Part shown: positions 1 to 6,149 of the stretch, in pieces
How positions within the stretch are numbered: position 1 is the stretch's first letter
Layout of the letters: each line of letters starts with the position of its first letter
Origin: JANWKA01 sp035533815
Lineage (GTDB): Bacteria; Bacteroidota; Bacteroidia; Chitinophagales; Chitinophagaceae
Assembly: GCA_035533815.1 (NCBI GenBank)
Contig: DATLTB010000023.1
Coordinates: 1 to 6,149, forward strand
Direction: 5' to 3'
Length of the DNA: 6,149 bases
Translations under genes and position numbers: made by a program
The notes under the pieces: generated by a model
Seen by the model: the letters and a program-made list of their open reading frames with translations, nothing else
Told to the model about the DNA's origin: nothing
Databases searched by the model: none

Positions 1-492
1 TTTAATCCCGCCGGAGCCCACCCTACGGCCCTGATCGGTGAACTTCCCCTGGGAAAACCAGACAATCTGGTTCCGGTGATCACCCAGACAGCCATTGGAA
101 AACTGAAGGAAATGCACGTGTGGGGGGTGGATTATGATACCCGGGATGGATCCTGCATCCGCGATTATATCCATGTCATGGACATAGCCAATGCGCATAC
201 CCGAGCCCTTCAATACCTGCTGGGCAAAAATAACCTGTCCAACTGCGAAGTGTTCAACCTGGGGACAGGGAATGGCATTACCGTCCTGGAGATCATCGCA
301 GCCTTTGAACGGGTCAGCGGGGTGAAACTGAACTATTCCACCGGACCCAGGCGGGAGGGGGATGTAGTGGCCATATATGCCAATAATAACAAGGCTAAGA
401 GCCGGCTGGGCTGGCAACCCCTTTTAGACATTGACGAAATGATGCGAACTGCCTGGAAATGGGAACTTGCCCTGAAAGAAAGGGGGATCTGA
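1..492 (+). CDS. galE: UDP-glucose 4-epimerase GalE, C-terminal part (5' truncated by window edge)
   Basis: Interconverts UDP-glucose and UDP-galactose with bound NAD+, in the cytoplasm; belongs to the extended short-chain dehydrogenase/reductase family. The frame is open from base 1 and gives 163 residues before TGA at 490-492. It begins FNPAGAHPTALIGE, which matches the family segment RYFNP.GAHPSGLIGE that contributes to the UDP-sugar pocket. Then follow RDYIHVMDIANAH (about residues 54-66), FNLGTGNGITVLEI (about 87-100), and GPRREGD, whose Arg sits where GalE contacts the UDP phosphates, followed by AKSRLGW. By family length (about 335-345 residues) some 175 residues are missing on the left, including the GxxGxxG NAD-binding loop and the YxxxK catalytic pair. 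ATG codons inside this stretch, such as 76, are internal and not true starts. A related UDP-sugar epimerase is possible, but the motif set fits GalE well. Confidence 0.95.
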   Translation, partial: FNPAGAHPTALIGELPLGKPDNLVPVITQTAIGKLKEMHVWGVDYDTRDGSCIRDYIHVMDIANAHTRALQYLLGKNNLSNCEVFNLGTGNGITVLEIIAAFERVSGVKLNYSTGPRREGDVVAIYANNNKAKSRLGWQPLLDIDEMMRTAWKWELALKERGI

Positions 493-499
493 TATCCCC
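483..499 (+). other. Small hairpin over the galE stop codon
   Basis: GGGGAT at 483-488 pairs with ATCCCC at 494-499 across a 5-base loop that contains the TGA stop. No T-tract follows immediately; the nearest T-run is at about 532-537, more than 30 bases downstream. It is therefore not a canonical intrinsic terminator. It could be a weak 3'-end structure or chance. Confidence 0.3.
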
Positions 500-672
500 T
501 GACCGGGTTTCCCCAAATGCTGGCCATCATTTTTTGTCAAACCTCTTTCATTTTCAATCGGATCAATTGTCCCAACTTTGTGTATTATCACCATTTATCC
601 CTACGGACTCCCTTTAATATAAAAGCCTTGCTCCCCGGCCTTTAGTGTGGTAATTTAGCCGGTTGCAAACCC
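493..672. other. Intergenic gap between galE and the kinase gene
   Basis: 180 bases without a supported gene. The only open frame reaching into it on the reverse strand (to about base 530) is an antisense shadow of galE. The stretch becomes more AT-rich toward the middle. It holds a candidate promoter for the downstream kinase gene at 628-658. A second, weaker -7-like string, CAACTTTG, lies at 573-580. An inverted repeat CCGGC (635-639) / GCCGG (658-662) flanks the candidate -7 box with an 18-base spacer. No tRNA, other RNA gene or insertion sequence was recognised. Confidence 0.8.
628..658 (+). promoter_or_regulatory. Candidate Bacteroidota-type promoter for the kinase/regulator pair
   Basis: TTG at 628-630 is followed after 20 bases by TAATTTAG at 651-658. 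This resembles the Bacteroidota sigma-ABfr arrangement of TTG/TTTG at -33 and TAnnTTTG at -7, with one mismatch in the -7 box. Transcription would begin at about 665, giving a leader of only some 8 bases before ATG 673. The match is moderate and an upstream start is equally possible. Confidence 0.4.
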
Positions 673-1713
673 ATGTTCAAGAGTAATTCAAGATATTATT
701 GGTGGTGCCAGGTCATTGGTTGGGGCATTTATGGGATGGCGACTGTTTTTTTTGCCTTCACCTTCAACAGAACCCTGGACCTGAAGTTCGCCGCGCATCT
801 GGGCGTCCTGCTGATCACGGGCATCCTGGTCACCCACCTGCTGAGAATGGTGATCATCCGGTACAATTGGCTCCAGCTGAATGTAGACGGAAAGCTGATC
901 TTCCGTTTCCTGATCGCCGTTATCGCCGGAGGGATCATCTGTATGATCGTGACGAGCCTGATGGATTATGTACTCCATTTTTCCATTGGCACCCGGGAAC
1001 AGGTCAGGTATGTGGCCCTGATCATCAATGACGGGTCCCTGATCTTCTTCTGGGGGCTGATCTATTTTCTTTGGCATTATATGGAAAAGATCAGGAATGC
1101 CCAACTGGACCGGCTACGACTGGAATCCACGGTCAAGGAGCTGGAACTCAGGACGATCAAGTCCCAGCTTAACCCCCACTTTATCTTCAATGCCCTGAAC
1201 AGCATCCGCGCCCTGGTGGATGAAAATCCCCGCAGGGCACGCACGGCGGTCACAGAACTTTCCAATATCCTGCGCAATTCCATGAAAGCAGAAAAGGCAG
1301 AAACAGTGACCCTGCAAAATGAAATAGACATTGTCAAGGATTACCTGGCGCTGGAAAATATTCGTTTTGAGGAGCGCCTGAAGACCCATTTTGACATTGA
1401 CCGGGATACCCTGGAATTACCGGTGCCCCCCATGATGCTGCAAACCCTGGTGGAAAATGCCATCAAGCATGGCATTTCCCGGGAAGTGGGTGGAGGGTAT
1501 GTGAATATCTGTTCCCGGATCCAGTCAGGAACCCATGAAATCACCATCCAGAATACGGGACATATCAGCCAGCAGCCCGGGAAGGGGGGATTTGGCCTGC
1601 AAAGTACCCGCCAGCGCCTGGAACTGCTCTTCGGAGACAAGGCTTCATTCGGTATTTATAACCAGGGGGAAAATCTGGTGGAGGCCAGGGTGATCATGCC
1701 CATTGAAATGTAA
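673..1713 (+). CDS. LytS/YehU-type membrane sensor histidine kinase
   Basis: A 346-residue inner-membrane kinase expected to phosphorylate the LytTR regulator encoded directly downstream. Four hydrophobic segments lie at about residues 11-31, 39-62, 75-103 and 113-137, with very short loops and no recognisable extracellular ligand domain. The signal is therefore probably sensed in or near the membrane. A short charged helix (about 138-162) leads into the His_kinase (PF06580) core: LNPHFIFNALN at 166-176, with His169 the likely phosphoacceptor. The ATPase part has an N box LVENAIKHG at 259-267 and a glycine-rich lid GKGGFGLQSTRQRL at 303-316. The D-box-like stretch is TIQNTG (291-296), and the usual GL.N of the lid is GLQS, both mild departures from the family. 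Length is typical for this class. The start at 673 keeps the first membrane helix whole; no Shine-Dalgarno sequence is visible, as is usual in Bacteroidota. The regulated process cannot be told from sequence. Confidence 0.93.
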   Translation: MFKSNSRYYWWCQVIGWGIYGMATVFFAFTFNRTLDLKFAAHLGVLLITGILVTHLLRMVIIRYNWLQLNVDGKLIFRFLIAVIAGGIICMIVTSLMDYVLHFSIGTREQVRYVALIINDGSLIFFWGLIYFLWHYMEKIRNAQLDRLRLESTVKELELRTIKSQLNPHFIFNALNSIRALVDENPRRARTAVTELSNILRNSMKAEKAETVTLQNEIDIVKDYLALENIRFEERLKTHFDIDRDTLELPVPPMMLQTLVENAIKHGISREVGGGYVNICSRIQSGTHEITIQNTGHISQQPGKGGFGLQSTRQRLELLFGDKASFGIYNQGENLVEARVIMPIEM

Positions 1714-1756
1714 AACGCTTAAACTTTTGCCCATTTAACACTAATCTGCATAAAAC

Positions 1757-2482
1757 ATGAAAAAAGCACTGATCATCGATGATGAACGGCTGGCCAGGAC
1801 CGAACTCAAAAAACTGCTTGGCGAATTCCCGGATATTGAAGTGATTGGAGAGGCGGTGAATGCCAGGGATGGCATGGAAAAGATTGCCCATCTCAATCCC
1901 GACCTTCTCTTCCTGGATATCCAGATGCCGGACAAGACCGGATTTGACCTGTTGGCTGACCTGGAAAAAGCCCCCCAGGTCATTTTCACCACGGCCTATG
2001 ATGAATATGCCCTGAAAGCGTTTGAATTCAACGCCCTGGATTACCTGCTCAAGCCCATTGAGCCCAAAAGGCTGGCCGACGCCATTCACCGGCTGCAGCA
2101 GCAGGATGAAAAGGGAAAGCAGGGCCTGAGCTCACTTCGGGGGATACTTTCGGAAAATGACCAGGTGTTTGTCAAGGACGGGGATCGCTGCTGGTTCGTC
2201 AAGCTCCGGGAAATCCGGCTTTTCGAGAGCGTAGGGAACTATGCCCGGGTATTTTTTGAAAGCAATAAACCCCTAATCCTCAAATCCCTCAATTCCCTGG
2301 AGGAAAGGCTGGATGAACGCATGTTCTTCCGGGCGAACCGGAAGCATATCGTGAACCTGCGCATGATCGAACGGATTGATACCTATTTTAACGGGGGACT
2401 GCTGCTGGAAATGCGGGGTGGGGAAAAAATCGAAGTGTCCAGGAGGCAGGCGGTCAAATTCAAAGAAATGATGAGCCTCTGA
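1757..2482 (+). CDS. LytTR-family response regulator (LytR/AlgR type)
   Basis: A 241-residue cytoplasmic transcription regulator, the probable partner of the kinase ending 43 bases upstream. The receiver domain occupies about residues 1-115: acidic pocket Asp8-Asp9, phosphoacceptor Asp54 in FLDIQMP, switch Thr79 in FTTAYDEYALKAF, and Lys99 in DYLLKP. After a linker rich in Gln, Lys and Gly (about 114-130), a LytTR DNA-binding domain (PF04397) covers about 137-241. Its landmarks are ESVGNYARVFF (157-167), FFRANRKHIVNL (190-201) and SRRQAVKFKEM near the C-terminus. All key receiver residues are present, so it should be phosphorylatable. LytTR proteins usually bind paired direct repeats upstream of their targets; I did not find an obvious pair in this window, so autoregulation is not supported. 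The start at 1757 puts the conserved beta-1 strand (ALIIDDE) directly after the N-terminus. Family assignment is firm, but the target genes are unknown. Confidence 0.95.
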   Translation: MKKALIIDDERLARTELKKLLGEFPDIEVIGEAVNARDGMEKIAHLNPDLLFLDIQMPDKTGFDLLADLEKAPQVIFTTAYDEYALKAFEFNALDYLLKPIEPKRLADAIHRLQQQDEKGKQGLSSLRGILSENDQVFVKDGDRCWFVKLREIRLFESVGNYARVFFESNKPLILKSLNSLEERLDERMFFRANRKHIVNLRMIERIDTYFNGGLLLEMRGGEKIEVSRRQAVKFKEMMSL

Positions 2483-2569
2483 CCGGCCATGCCAAAAAAC
2501 GCCCTGGGGATAATTTGTATATAAAATAGCCACCGGCAACCAGGAATTACCCTAAGGCTGTATTCCCAT
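2483..2569. other. Convergent intergenic gap without a clear terminator
   Basis: 87 bases separate the ends of the regulator gene (+) and the prenyltransferase gene (-). A weak inverted repeat, GGAAT (2543-2547) / ATTCC (2562-2566), is present, but with a 14-base loop and no T-tract on either strand. I see no convincing intrinsic terminator here, so transcripts may end by another route or read into the opposite gene. Confidence 0.7.
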
Positions 2570-3334
2570 TCAGCGCACCGGAGTTGCCTGAGTCATGGAA
2601 TGAACGGCCGAAGCCATCTCATTGATCAGGCCGGCATCCTTTTCAATCGCATTTCCCACCACGATGACATCTGCTCCCGCTTTGCAATCCAGGTAGGCTT
2701 TTTCCGGACTGTGGATGCCTCCGCCGATGATCAGCGGAACCGCAATATTCGAGGACACCCGGTGGATCATGCTTTCCGGCACCGGCCTTTTGGCCCCGCT
2801 TCCGGCATCCATGTAAATGAGCTTTTTACCCAGCATTTCACCGGCCATGGCAGTGCATAACGCAATATCATCCTTATCATAGGGGATGGGGGTGGCATTG
2901 CTGATATAGGACACGGTTGTAGGGGCTCCTCCGTCGATGACCATGTAACCGGTAGGGATCACCTCCAGCCCGCTTTGCTTCACGGAAGGCGCGGAAATGA
3001 CATGCTGGCCGATGAGTAGTTCGGGGTTTCTTCCCGAGATCAGCGCGAGATAAAGTAAGGCATCAGCAAGCCTGGACAGCTGGGTGGGATGCCCGGGGAA
3101 AAGCACTACCGGAATATCACAATTTTTTTTGATCTGGCGGATACATTCATCGAGGTGATCGGTGATCACGAGGCTGCCACCCAGCAGCAAATAATCCACC
3201 GACGCATCTCTGCAATGCCGGACCAGGGTATCCAAACTTTCCGGCCGGCTTTTATCCGGATCAATGAGGACAGCAAAAGATTTTACCCCCTTGTTTTTTT
3301 TATCGGTAAAAAGTTCGTAAATTTTATTAGTCAT
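2570..3334 (-). CDS. Geranylgeranylglyceryl/heptaprenylglyceryl phosphate synthase family protein (PcrB-like, group II)
   Basis: A 254-residue TIM-barrel prenyltransferase. Family members join sn-glycerol-1-phosphate to a polyprenyl diphosphate through an ether bond: geranylgeranyl-PP in archaea, heptaprenyl-PP in Bacillus PcrB. Visible landmarks are LIDPDK at 23-28 (family residues near the G1P/Mg site), LLGGS around 50-54, FPG at 79-81, YMDAGSGA at 174-181 (the family YxEAGSGA with Asp in place of Glu), IIGGGIHSPEKA at 202-213 and GNAIE at 227-231. The last two form the phosphate-binding loops. Length matches the longer group II enzymes known from archaea and Bacteroidota rather than the shorter Bacillus type (about 230). 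It stands alone, reading away from nrdJ and toward the regulator gene. No G1P dehydrogenase or second prenyltransferase is in the window. The start at 3334 lies 16 bases from a good -7 box; an upstream GGAG is rather far (10 bases) from the ATG. Chain-length preference cannot be read from sequence. Confidence 0.92.
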   Translation of the reverse strand: MTNKIYELFTDKKNKGVKSFAVLIDPDKSRPESLDTLVRHCRDASVDYLLLGGSLVITDHLDECIRQIKKNCDIPVVLFPGHPTQLSRLADALLYLALISGRNPELLIGQHVISAPSVKQSGLEVIPTGYMVIDGGAPTTVSYISNATPIPYDKDDIALCTAMAGEMLGKKLIYMDAGSGAKRPVPESMIHRVSSNIAVPLIIGGGIHSPEKAYLDCKAGADVIVVGNAIEKDAGLINEMASAVHSMTQATPVR

Positions 3335-3350
3335 AGAGAGGCGACTCCCG

Positions 3351-3379
3351 CAAATCTATGACTTTTTAACCATAGACAG
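3351..3379 (-). promoter_or_regulatory. Candidate promoter of the GGGP-synthase-like gene
   Basis: Read on the minus strand, TAGATTTG (3358-3351) matches the Bacteroidota -7 consensus TAnnTTTG at every fixed position. CTG at 3379-3377, 18 bases upstream, is a one-mismatch form of the -33 TTG. Transcription would begin about 10 bases before the ATG at 3334. A 6-base dyad, TCTATG (3355-3360) / CATAGA (3371-3376), lies between the two elements and overlaps the -7 box, so it could be a repressor site. Confidence 0.5.
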
Positions 3380-3403
3380 GACAGACCTTGCTCTACCGGC
3401 GAT

Positions 3404-3420
3404 GTTAACCTAATATTAAC
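3404..3420. repeat. AT-rich inverted repeat in the divergent intergenic region
   Basis: GTTAA (3404-3408) and TTAAC (3416-3420) form a dyad around a 7-base centre. The palindrome TAATATTA at 3411-3418 overlaps its right half. It lies just left of the DnaA box and between the two divergent promoters, where an operator or a melting-prone stretch would be placed. Such AT-rich symmetry also arises by chance, and no known binding consensus was recognised. Confidence 0.3.
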
Positions 3421-3424
3421 AAAT

Positions 3425-3433
3425 TGTGGATAA
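3425..3433 (-). promoter_or_regulatory. DnaA box upstream of nrdJ
   Basis: TGTGGATAA on the plus strand is TTATCCACA on the minus strand, an exact match to the high-affinity DnaA box consensus TTATNCACA. It lies 89 bases before the nrdJ ATG and about 30 bases before the candidate nrdJ -7 box, inside the divergent intergenic region. It is part of a small dyad, ATTGT (3423-3427) / ACAAT (3433-3437). Only one box was found by eye, so this looks like a regulatory site rather than an origin. The match is certain; the function is inferred. Confidence 0.55.
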
Positions 3434-3462
3434 CAATATCAGACCGCTGAGGCCGGAAAATT

Positions 3463-3470
3463 TACTTTCG
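3463..3470 (+). promoter_or_regulatory. Candidate -7 box of nrdJ
   Basis: TACTTTCG resembles the Bacteroidota -7 consensus TAnnTTTG with one mismatch (C for the third T). No good TTG -33 element lies 17-23 bases upstream, which weakens the call and would fit a promoter that needs an activator. Transcription would begin at about 3475, leaving an AT-rich leader of about 47 bases. The leader contains a small palindrome, AATAAA (3486-3491) / TTTATT (3493-3498). It shows no Shine-Dalgarno sequence; A-rich bases precede the ATG. Confidence 0.35.
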
Positions 3471-3521
3471 TAAACCCGTCACTTCAATAAAATTTATTTT
3501 TAACCCCCTAAAATAGTTGAA

Positions 3522-6149
3522 ATGAAAAACCAGCACACGGAAAAGACAGGACTCACATTCTCCCGCCATTTCACCAGGGAGGGCATCAGTCCCTACGACA
3601 TGTTCAGCTATGAACTGCGTTCTTCCGTCATTCGCAATACCGGCGGGGATGTGGTGTTTGAAATGAACGAGGTGGAAGTTCCCAGGCAATGGTCCCAGAT
3701 TGCCACAGATATCCTGGCGCAGAAATATTTCCGCAAGGCAGGGGTCCCTCAGCCGGATGGCACCATGGGCAAGGAGAGCTCTGCGAAGCAGGTTGTTCAC
3801 CGGATAGTCAATTGCTGGAAGGTATGGGGAAGCAGGTACGGATATTTTACCGATACTAAGGATGCGGATATATTTTATGATGAGCTGGTATACAGTATGC
3901 TGAGCCAGGCCTGTGTGCCGAATTCCCCCCAATGGTTCAATACCGGGCTGCATGAAAGCTACGGCATCACGGGAAAGCCGCAGGGTCATTTTTATGTGGA
4001 ACAAAAGACCGGGAAGCTGGAACAATCCACTTCAGCCTATGAGCGTCCCCAGCCCCATGCCTGTTTTATCCTCAGCGTCAATGATGACCTGGTCAACGAA
4101 GGGGGGATCATGGATCTCTGGGTAAGGGAGGCCCGAATCTTTAAATATGGTTCCGGTGTAGGAACCAATTTTTCTTCCATCCGCGGGGAGGGGGAAAGGC
4201 TCAGCGGTGGAGGATCCTCCAGTGGCCTGATGAGCTTTCTCAAGATCGGTGACCGGGCGGCAGGGGCGATCAAATCGGGAGGAACGACCCGCAGGGCCGC
4301 CAAGATGGTATGCCTGGACCTGGATCATCCTGAAGTGGTCAGTTTCATCAACTGGAAAATGGAAGAGGAAAAGAAGGTAGGGGCACTGATTGCTGCAGGC
4401 TTTTCCTCCGATTATGAAGGAGATGCCTACCGTACAGTATCCGGCCAGAACTCCAATAATTCCGTGCGTATTCCGAATACCTTCTTTCACCGCCTGGCGG
4501 AAGACGGACAGTGGGACCTGAAATCACGCACGAACGGGAAAACCATGAAATCCATCCGGGCCAAGGATCTCTGGGATCAGATCGCCTATGCGGCCTGGCG
4601 CTGTGCGGATCCGGGGACCCAGTATGACTCCACGATCAATGAGTGGCATACCTGCCCGAAGGGGGGACCGATCCGGGCTTCCAATCCCTGTTCAGAATAT
4701 ATGTTCCTGGATAATACCGCCTGCAACCTAGCCTCCCTGAACCTCCGGAAATTCTTCGATGATGAAAATAGCCGCTTTGATGTGGAAGGGTTTGAATACA
4801 CGATCCGGCTATGGACAGTTGTCCTGGAAATTTCCGTGCTGATGGCGCAGTTCCCGTCCCGGGAAGTTGCCCAGCTCAGCTTTGACTACCGGACCCTGGG
4901 GCTGGGTTATGCCAACCTGGGCTCCGTGCTCATGGTCAGCGGGATCGCCTATGACAGTGAAGAAGCCCGGGGTATTGCCGGGGCCATCAGTGCCATCCTG
5001 ACCGGGGTGGCCTACCGGACTTCGGCGGAAATGGCCGAAGTCCTGGGTGCCTTCCCCAGGTATAAGGAGAACAAAGCCGATATGCTGCGTGTCATGCGCA
5101 ATCACCGGGCAGCCGCCTATGATGCCCAGGAGGCTTACGAGGGATTGGAGATACATCCTGCGGGCATCAATGCGAAATTTTGCCCGGATTACCTGCTGAG
5201 GGCAGCCACAAGGGCCTGGGATGATGCGGTTCAAATGGGCGACAGGTTCGGATACCGGAATGCTCAAACCAGCGTGATTGCCCCGACAGGAACCATCGGC
5301 CTGGTAATGGATTGCGATACCACTGGGGTGGAACCGGATTTTGCCCTGGTCAAGTTCAAGAAATTGTCCGGAGGAGGGTATTTCAAGATCATCAACCAAT
5401 CGCTGCCCACTGCCCTGAAAAACCTGGGATACCGGGATAGTGAGATCCGGGCCATTGTCGACTATGCCAAGGGTACCGGTTCTTTTTCAGGGGCACCCGA
5501 GATCAATCACCAGTCCCTGAGCGAAAAAGGGTTTATCTCCGAAGAGATCCAGAAACTGGATAAAACGGTAGCCGCTGCCTTTGATATCAGTTTCGTGTTC
5601 AATGTCAGTAACCTCGGGGAAGCCTGCCTTCACCGGTTGGGATTTACCCCGGAACAATATAATGACCCGGCCTTCAACCTGCTGAACGACCTGGGTTTTT
5701 CTGATGAGCAGATTGAAGCATCCAATGACTATGTATGCGGCACCATGACGGTGGAAGGGGCACCTCACCTGAAACCGGAACACCTGCCGGTATTCGATTG
5801 TGCCAATAAATGCGGCAGGAAGGGAGAACGGTTTATTCATCCTCACGGACATATCCGGATGATGGCTGCTGTGCAGCCCTTTATCTCCGGTGCCATTTCC
5901 AAAACGATCAATCTGCCCAATGAAGCCACGGTGCCGGAGATTGCCGATTGTTATAAGCTGAGCTGGGACCTGGGACTGAAGGCCTGTGCCCTTTACCGGG
6001 ACGGGAGCAAGCTGTCACAGCCGCTCAGCAACAAAAGCGATAAAAGGAAAAAAGCCGTGGCGGAGGAAGAAAAGGTGGAATCCCAGGCCAGCAATATCGT
6101 GGATCTGGACAAGCTGACCGTGGAGGAGATCCTGGAAGCAGCCCGGATC
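3522..6149 (+). CDS. nrdJ: Adenosylcobalamin-dependent (class II) ribonucleoside-diphosphate reductase NrdJ, 3' truncated by window edge
   Basis: Reduces ribonucleotides to deoxyribonucleotides using a thiyl radical made by homolysis of coenzyme B12, so it needs neither oxygen nor a second radical-generating subunit. The frame is open for exactly 876 codons from ATG 3522 to the last base, with no stop. The N-terminal class II domain is at about residues 20-150 (includes EVPRQWSQIATDILAQKYF and ACVPNSPQWFNTGL). The catalytic ten-stranded barrel follows: Cys181 (HACFIL) and Cys401 (NTACNLASLNL) are the likely redox pair. NPCSE at 388-392 supplies Asn388, thiyl-radical Cys390 and Glu392. Further landmarks are PTGTIG at 588-593, FDCANKCG at 758-765, QPFISGAISKTINLP at 785-799 and ALYRDGSKL at 823-831. 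A charged Lys/Glu linker (about 835-860) leads out of the window. The missing C-terminus should hold the TSCPD domain and any redox-active Cys tail. All visible catalytic residues are intact, with no frameshift. The start is supported by homologous N-terminal sequence (FSRHFTREGISPYDMF) directly after it. Confidence 0.97.
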   Translation, partial: MKNQHTEKTGLTFSRHFTREGISPYDMFSYELRSSVIRNTGGDVVFEMNEVEVPRQWSQIATDILAQKYFRKAGVPQPDGTMGKESSAKQVVHRIVNCWKVWGSRYGYFTDTKDADIFYDELVYSMLSQACVPNSPQWFNTGLHESYGITGKPQGHFYVEQKTGKLEQSTSAYERPQPHACFILSVNDDLVNEGGIMDLWVREARIFKYGSGVGTNFSSIRGEGERLSGGGSSSGLMSFLKIGDRAAGAIKSGGTTRRAAKMVCLDLDHPEVVSFINWKMEEEKKVGALIAAGFSSDYEGDAYRTVSGQNSNNSVRIPNTFFHRLAEDGQWDLKSRTNGKTMKSIRAKDLWDQIAYAAWRCADPGTQYDSTINEWHTCPKGGPIRASNPCSEYMFLDNTACNLASLNLRKFFDDENSRFDVEGFEYTIRLWTVVLEISVLMAQFPSREVAQLSFDYRTLGLGYANLGSVLMVSGIAYDSEEARGIAGAISAILTGVAYRTSAEMAEVLGAFPRYKENKADMLRVMRNHRAAAYDAQEAYEGLEIHPAGINAKFCPDYLLRAATRAWDDAVQMGDRFGYRNAQTSVIAPTGTIGLVMDCDTTGVEPDFALVKFKKLSGGGYFKIINQSLPTALKNLGYRDSEIRAIVDYAKGTGSFSGAPEINHQSLSEKGFISEEIQKLDKTVAAAFDISFVFNVSNLGEACLHRLGFTPEQYNDPAFNLLNDLGFSDEQIEASNDYVCGTMTVEGAPHLKPEHLPVFDCANKCGRKGERFIHPHGHIRMMAAVQPFISGAISKTINLPNEATVPEIADCYKLSWDLGLKACALYRDGSKLSQPLSNKSDKRKKAVAEEEKVESQASNIVDLDKLTVEEILEAARI

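Noticed and set aside
532..537. T-run after galE as an intrinsic terminator
   Set aside because: The six-base T-run is not directly preceded by a stable GC stem; the hairpin at the galE stop lies more than 30 bases upstream.
3424..3436. lac-operator-like string TTGTGGATAACAA
   Set aside because: The resemblance is superficial: the central bases differ and no LacI-family gene is nearby. The exact DnaA consensus explains the string better.
3404..3437. Chromosomal replication origin
   Set aside because: Only one DnaA box and a short AT-rich stretch are present; there is no box cluster and no dnaA/dnaN or similar neighbour.
3335..3521. Cobalamin riboswitch upstream of the B12-dependent reductase
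   Set aside because: B12-dependent enzymes invite this search, but no B12-box-like conserved core was seen, and the predicted nrdJ leader (about 47 bases) is too short for a cobalamin aptamer.
3335..3521. NrdR boxes upstream of nrdJ
   Set aside because: NrdR sites are paired 16-base near-palindromes around an ATAT-like centre. The AT-rich dyads here do not match that pattern, and no properly spaced pair was found.
3462..4025. Reverse-strand open frame of 187 codons opposite the start of nrdJ
   Set aside because: It is antisense to the conserved N-terminal part of NrdJ, has no recognisable domain, and is a shadow produced by codon bias of the real gene.
4809..5399. Reverse-strand open frame of 196 codons opposite the middle of nrdJ
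   Set aside because: Antisense to the conserved catalytic core of NrdJ; its translation is rich in Gly, Pro and His, with no family motif, as expected of a shadow frame.

Overview
The window reads as ordinary chromosomal DNA of a member of the Bacteroidota, roughly 50% GC. The evidence is: (i) a geranylgeranylglyceryl-phosphate-synthase-like protein of the type found in this phylum; (ii) a LytS-type kinase / LytTR regulator pair of the kind abundant there; (iii) a class II ribonucleotide reductase whose sequence closely follows the Bacteroidota NrdJ pattern as I remember it; (iv) start codons without a well-placed Shine-Dalgarno sequence; and (v) TAnnTTTG-like -7 boxes. Genus and species cannot be told from this sequence.

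Layout, left to right. 1-492 (+): the C-terminal half of UDP-glucose 4-epimerase (galE), cut by the window edge. 493-672: a non-coding gap holding a candidate promoter. 673-1713 and 1757-2482 (+): a four-helix membrane histidine kinase and its LytTR response regulator, 43 bases apart and probably co-transcribed. 2483-2569: a short convergent gap without a convincing terminator. 2570-3334 (-): a group II GGGP/HepGP synthase-like (PcrB-family) prenyltransferase. 3335-3521: a divergent intergenic region with candidate promoters for both flanking genes and an exact DnaA box. 3522-6149 (+): the first 876 codons of an adenosylcobalamin-dependent ribonucleotide reductase (nrdJ). This is the largest gene in the window and it runs off the right edge without a stop.

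The genes do not form one pathway: they cover sugar-nucleotide metabolism, signal transduction, prenyl-ether lipid synthesis and dNTP synthesis. The only clear functional unit is the kinase/regulator pair. I did not find a novel multi-gene system. The observations most worth following up are the exact DnaA box upstream of nrdJ, which would link dNTP supply to replication initiation, and the archaeal-type ether-lipid enzyme in a bacterial setting.
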